This document shows, one piece after another, positions 46,862-49,809 of a DNA stretch of 49,809 bases (positions are counted from its first letter, which is position 1; every line of letters begins with the position of its first letter). Position numbers and translations under genes: made by a program. The notes beneath the pieces are model-generated. The model was not told the origin of the DNA. It saw only the letters and a list, made by a program, of their open reading frames with translations, and searched no databases. Origin of the DNA: DASZYF01 sp035545535. Lineage in GTDB: Bacteria; Actinomycetota; Actinomycetes; Mycobacteriales; CAJCIY01. The DNA is taken from assembly GCA_035545535.1 (NCBI GenBank), contig DASZYF010000131.1, positions 1-49,809 of the forward strand, given 5' to 3'.

Positions 46862-47062
46862 TCAGCCGGCCGTGGCGAGGCTGATGGCGCCGGTGGGGCA
46901 CGCCTCGATCGCGGTCTGGATGTCGTCGGCACTGTTGCCGTTCGGGTCGCTGACGACCGCCTTGGCGTCCTCGTCGTGCGCGAAGGTCGCCGCGGCGTAC
47001 ACCGTGCACAGGCCGGTGCCCATGCACTTCTGCCGGTCGATGGTGATCGCGGGGGTGCTCAT
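46862..47062 (-). CDS. [3Fe-4S] ferredoxin
   Basis: 66 residues. Only three cluster Cys are present: Cys13 and Cys19 in CMGTGLC, and Cys55 in EACPTGAI. The position of the fourth Cys is occupied by Gly or Thr, as in [3Fe-4S] ferredoxins that feed actinobacterial P450s. It is encoded 4 bp after the ALDH stop and upstream of the SDR and P450 of the same operon. It probably passes electrons from an NAD(P)H reductase, not seen here, to the P450 at 44773-46056. Confidence 0.93.
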   Translation of the reverse strand: MSTPAITIDRQKCMGTGLCTVYAAATFAHDEDAKAVVSDPNGNSADDIQTAIEACPTGAISLATAG

Positions 47063-47066
47063 GAGA

Positions 47067-48536
47067 TCAGGCGCTGAACTCGGCGACGGCCAGGTGCTTC
47101 ACTTCCTGGAACGCGCGGATGCCTTCGATGCCGCGCTCCCGGCCGAGGCCGCTCTGCTTGTAGCCGCCGCTCGGCGCGTACGCGCTGAACATGCCGGCGT
47201 TGACGTTCACCGCTCCGGTGCGCAGGCGGCGGGCGACGGCGGTGGCCGCCGCGGTCTCGCCGTAGACCTGGCCGGACAGGCCGTACGGGCTGTCGTTCGC
47301 CATCGCCACCGCGTGGTCGATGTCGCGGTAGCCGATGACCGACAGCACCGGCCCGAAGATCTCGTCCTGCGCGGCCGGGTTGCTGTTGTCGGGCACGTCG
47401 AGCACGGTCGGCTCGAAGTAGTAGCCCTTGTCCAGGTGCGCGGGTCGGGCGCCGCCGTAGACGACCTTGCCGCCGTTCTCCTCAGCCAGGGCGACGTAGC
47501 GCTCGCAGCGGGCCCGCGCGGCCGCGTTGATGAGCGGGCCGATGAGGGTGCTCGGGTCGGTAGGGAGACCTACGCTGAGGTTGCCGTACATGCCGGCGAC
47601 CGCCGCGAGCACCTCGTCCTTGGACTCCTGCGGCACGAGCATGCGCGTCGCGGCGACGCACGCCTGCCCGGACGTCATCGCGACGACCGCCATCGCGCCG
47701 AACGCCGCCTTGCCTACGGCCTCGGGCAGGTAGATCTGGGCCGACTTGCCGCCGAGCTCGAGCGCGACCTGCTTCACCGTCGGCGCGGCCTGGGCGAGGA
47801 TCTGCTTGCCCACCGCGGTGGATCCGGTGAACGACACCATGTCGACGGCGGGGTGGGTGGTCATGAGCGTCGCCGCGTCGGCGCCGTCCTCGACGATGAC
47901 CGACAGAACCCCGGCCGGGAGCCCGACCGCGTCAGCGGCGCAGGCGAACGCCACGGACGACAGCGGCGTCAGCGGGCTCGGGCGCAGCACCACCGAGCAG
48001 CCGGTGAGCAGCGCGGGCACGAGCTTCTGGAAGCCCATCATCAGCGCCGCGTTGTACGGCGTGATGGCGCTGACGACACCGATCGGCTCGTAGGCGCGCG
48101 TGCTGGACGACAGTCCCACCGCGGCCAGCGCGCCGTCCGGGAAGGGGTTCGGCTCCTCGTCGGGCAGCGTCAGGAACAGCTCGACGGCGTCGCGCGCGTA
48201 GGTGAGGCCCGACGTGATCTGCGTGCCGTGCGCGAAGCGCGTCGGCTGCCCGGCCTCGGCGACCAGCGTGTTCACCAGCGCATCGCCCTGGGCCTCGATG
48301 TGGTCGAGCATGGCGCGCACGACCGCGGCGCGGTCTTCCCGCGAGCGATCCCGCCACACGCCCTCGTCGAAGCTGCGGCGCGCGCCGGCGATCGCGTTCT
48401 CGACCTCAGGAGCGGGGGTCACGCCGATCTCGCCGACGACCGACTCGTCCGCCGGGTTCTCGACCGCGAAGGCGCGCTCCCCCTCGACGAAGCGACCGTC
48501 GACGTAGGACCGCCGCTCGCTCAGCAGCTCAGTCAC
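47067..48536 (-). CDS. aldehyde dehydrogenase
   Basis: 489 residues, NAD(P)-dependent ALDH superfamily. ITPYNAALMMGFQKLVPALLTGCSVVLRPSP, SFTGSTAVGKQIL, the general-base Glu in LELGGKSAQIYL, the catalytic Cys293 in SGQACVAATR and EIFGPVLSVI are in place. Role: oxidation of an aldehyde to the acid, which the CoA-transferase could then activate. Start: GTG at 48534-48536, decided by GGGAGG with 6-bp spacing. It is the first gene of a nine-gene operon. The promoter should lie in 48543-48633, where I see no clear -35/-10 pair or operator. Confidence 0.93.
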   Translation of the reverse strand: MTELLSERRSYVDGRFVEGERAFAVENPADESVVGEIGVTPAPEVENAIAGARRSFDEGVWRDRSREDRAAVVRAMLDHIEAQGDALVNTLVAEAGQPTRFAHGTQITSGLTYARDAVELFLTLPDEEPNPFPDGALAAVGLSSSTRAYEPIGVVSAITPYNAALMMGFQKLVPALLTGCSVVLRPSPLTPLSSVAFACAADAVGLPAGVLSVIVEDGADAATLMTTHPAVDMVSFTGSTAVGKQILAQAAPTVKQVALELGGKSAQIYLPEAVGKAAFGAMAVVAMTSGQACVAATRMLVPQESKDEVLAAVAGMYGNLSVGLPTDPSTLIGPLINAAARARCERYVALAEENGGKVVYGGARPAHLDKGYYFEPTVLDVPDNSNPAAQDEIFGPVLSVIGYRDIDHAVAMANDSPYGLSGQVYGETAAATAVARRLRTGAVNVNAGMFSAYAPSGGYKQSGLGRERGIEGIRAFQEVKHLAVAEFSA

Positions 48537-48633
48537 GGCCGGCCTCCCGACGGATCGATAGCTGGGTAGAACAGCACTTCACGAAACCAGGAATCGTCGT
48601 TTCCGTCAACGATGCCGGCGAGGCGTGGCGGGG

Positions 48634-49809
48634 TCACGTCGCGCACGTGTAGCCCGATCCCTGCGGAGCGCTCCACTGCCCACCCGTGAGGGTCGCGAGG
48701 CCCCAGCAGTAGTGCTCGGCGGTGGGCTTGCCGGCCGTGAACGTGACCTTGCCCATGGTCAGCCCGCCCATCGGGTCGTCCTTGATCATCCCGAGGCCCT
48801 GCAGGATCAGCGCGGACGTGATCGGTTGCGTGCGGGCGGCGTTGCCGAGCTTGCTGATCGCCGCGACCAGGATCTGCCCGCTGGTCCAGGAGATGGCGGC
48901 CGACTCCGACGGTGTCACGTCCGGGGCGTAGGTGCTCATCGCCGTCTGGAAGTCCTTCATCGCCGGCGTCGTGGCGGTCATCCACGGCCACACCGAGGTC
49001 GCCACCGTGAGGCCTTCGAGGTTCTTGTCGTCCGCGACCGCGTTGGCGTCGAGGGCGAGACCGCCGGTCGTGTAGAGCGGGTGGAAGCCGATGGCGTTGC
49101 AGTCGCGCGCGAGGCGCTGCAGCGACGGGCCGTCGACGTTGACGTAGACGGCCTCGACGCCGTTGCTCTTCATGTCGCCGCACTGCGAGGTGTAGCTCGG
49201 GTTGGCGATGGTGACCTGGTACGAGCCCTTGATCGGGATGCCGGCCTTCGCCGCGGCGTCCCGGACCCGGTTCGCGGTGTTGGTGCAGTCGGCGAGCTCG
49301 GCGCAGTAGATCACCGCGCCGGCCTTCTTGCCGGCCGCCTTCCACGCGGCGACGCCGCCGTACGCATCGCTCGGCGACGGGTCGCTCTGCGGGAAGAAGT
49401 AGGGGTTCTGGAACCACAGCCGGGTGACGGCGTCCCCGCCGATGACGGGGACCTTGTGCTGCTGCACGTAGGAGCCGACCGCGTCCGCCGTCACCGGCAT
49501 GAACGAGGCGATGAGCGAGGCCGCGTGCTCGTTCTGGACGCAGTTCTGCACGTTCTGCAGCGCCTTGTTGTTGTCCTGCGCGTCGTCCTTGCTGTCCACC
49601 GTCACCGGATGGCCGGCGAGGCCGCCGTGCGCGTTGGTCCACCGGACCCAGGCCGCCAGGCCGGGCTGCCCCCCGCTGAACGGCGGTCCGGCCTGGCCGG
49701 TGAACGAGCCGTTCTGGCAGAGCACGACCGGCGTCGTGTCCTGCTTGCCGGTGTAGCCCGCGGACGCCGAGCGCGCGGTCGTGGGCTGCGGGCCGCTGGT
49801 GGGCCCCTG
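48634..49809 (-). CDS. branched-chain-type ABC substrate-binding protein, N-terminus cut by window edge
   Basis: 392 codons are visible, still open at base 49809, so the signal peptide is missing. The visible start TSGPQPTTARSASAGYTGKQ is a typical flexible mature N-terminus. GQAGPPFSGGQPGLAAWVRWTNAHGGLAGHPVTVDSKDD is the LivJ/LivK-like opening (Peripla_BP_6). VPVIGGDAV and AGAVIYCAELADC follow. Several Cys may form disulfides outside the cell. It would bind a small acid, amide or aromatic ligand for a LivHM-type importer such as the fused permease at 36466-38424 (inference). It lies upstream of and in line with the ALDH operon. Confidence 0.88.
   Translation of the reverse strand, partial: QGPTSGPQPTTARSASAGYTGKQDTTPVVLCQNGSFTGQAGPPFSGGQPGLAAWVRWTNAHGGLAGHPVTVDSKDDAQDNNKALQNVQNCVQNEHAASLIASFMPVTADAVGSYVQQHKVPVIGGDAVTRLWFQNPYFFPQSDPSPSDAYGGVAAWKAAGKKAGAVIYCAELADCTNTANRVRDAAAKAGIPIKGSYQVTIANPSYTSQCGDMKSNGVEAVYVNVDGPSLQRLARDCNAIGFHPLYTTGGLALDANAVADDKNLEGLTVATSVWPWMTATTPAMKDFQTAMSTYAPDVTPSESAAISWTSGQILVAAISKLGNAARTQPITSALILQGLGMIKDDPMGGLTMGKVTFTAGKPTAEHYCWGLATLTGGQWSAPQGSGYTCAT

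Noticed and set aside
48537..48633. Extra coding sequence between ALDH and the substrate-binding protein
   Set aside because: The frame here is the antisense or out-of-frame extension of the binding-protein region and lacks a start with ribosome site. The gap is treated as the ALDH promoter region.
1..49809. CRISPR arrays, insertion sequences, prophage or toxin-antitoxin genes
   Set aside because: No direct-repeat/spacer pattern, transposase, integrase or toxin-antitoxin motif was seen. The repeats found are palindromic elements without encoded proteins.

Overview
The window is a very GC-rich, gene-dense bacterial chromosome segment. It has many GTG starts, back-to-back 1-8 bp stop/start overlaps, several genes with a TANNNT box 6-7 bp before the start codon (leaderless type), three TetR regulators, three cytochromes P450, three CaiB/BaiF CoA-transferases and an F420-type nitroreductase homologue. 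Together these point to an Actinomycetota chromosome with a broad catabolic repertoire. The genus cannot be fixed from sequence alone. I see no rRNA, tRNA, CRISPR array, insertion sequence or prophage.

Layout. 1-5.4 kb: a TetR-led operon (TetR, SnoaL-like protein, acyltransferase, alpha/beta hydrolase cut by the window edge) diverging from an N-acyl-D-amino-acid-deacylase-type amidohydrolase and an SDR. 5.4-14.5 kb: molybdenum supply. A MerR-TOBE molybdate regulator leads modABC, divergent from mobA, a 17-codon ORF, moaD and a DUF6457 gene. Then come moaA, divergent moeA, a moaB-moaE fusion, moaC and a MocA-like nucleotidyltransferase. 13.2-24.6 kb: a molybdenum hydroxylase of the CO-dehydrogenase superfamily (CoxM, CoxS and CoxL-like subunits) with maturation genes CoxG, XdhC/CoxF, CoxE and CoxD. 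These sit in a ten-gene, almost completely overlapping operon headed by two P450s. The large-subunit loop reads AYRGPW, neither the form I nor the form II CODH signature, so the substrate is probably not CO. 24.6-29.9 kb: a Baeyer-Villiger monooxygenase of 4-hydroxyacetophenone-monooxygenase type, an SDR, an esterase and an alpha-methylacyl-CoA racemase with all three catalytic residues. 30-34.3 kb: a DinG/XPD helicase, a secreted G1 (eqolisin) peptidase, a PNPOx-family protein, a VOC gene remnant and a small membrane protein. 34.3-40.6 kb: an operon with a membrane-anchored surface protein, two small membrane proteins, a fused LivH-LivM permease and a tandem CaiB protein. 40.7-48.5 kb: a nine-gene catabolic operon (ALDH, ferredoxin, SDR, P450, nitroreductase-like protein, CoA-transferase, DUF35, thiolase-like protein, TetR). 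The window ends in a branched-chain-type substrate-binding protein.

How it fits together. Molybdate import, cofactor synthesis, cofactor maturation and one molybdenum hydroxylase are co-located, so the segment looks like a self-sufficient oxidation island. Around it, P450s, a BVMO, esterases, SDRs, CoA-transferases and thiolase-like proteins suggest stepwise breakdown of a ketone-, steroid- or aromatic-type compound activated as CoA thioesters. A shared TetR-type operator (TGAGYG-N2-CRCTCA) occurs in four of the control regions of the first 28 kb.

The least expected signals are non-coding: a 51-bp palindromic element present twice, one copy in frame inside the moaB-moaE gene; a second palindromic family placed directly after two stop codons; a 20-bp-periodic inverted array between moeA and moaB-moaE; and twin helically phased operators beside the molybdate regulator.
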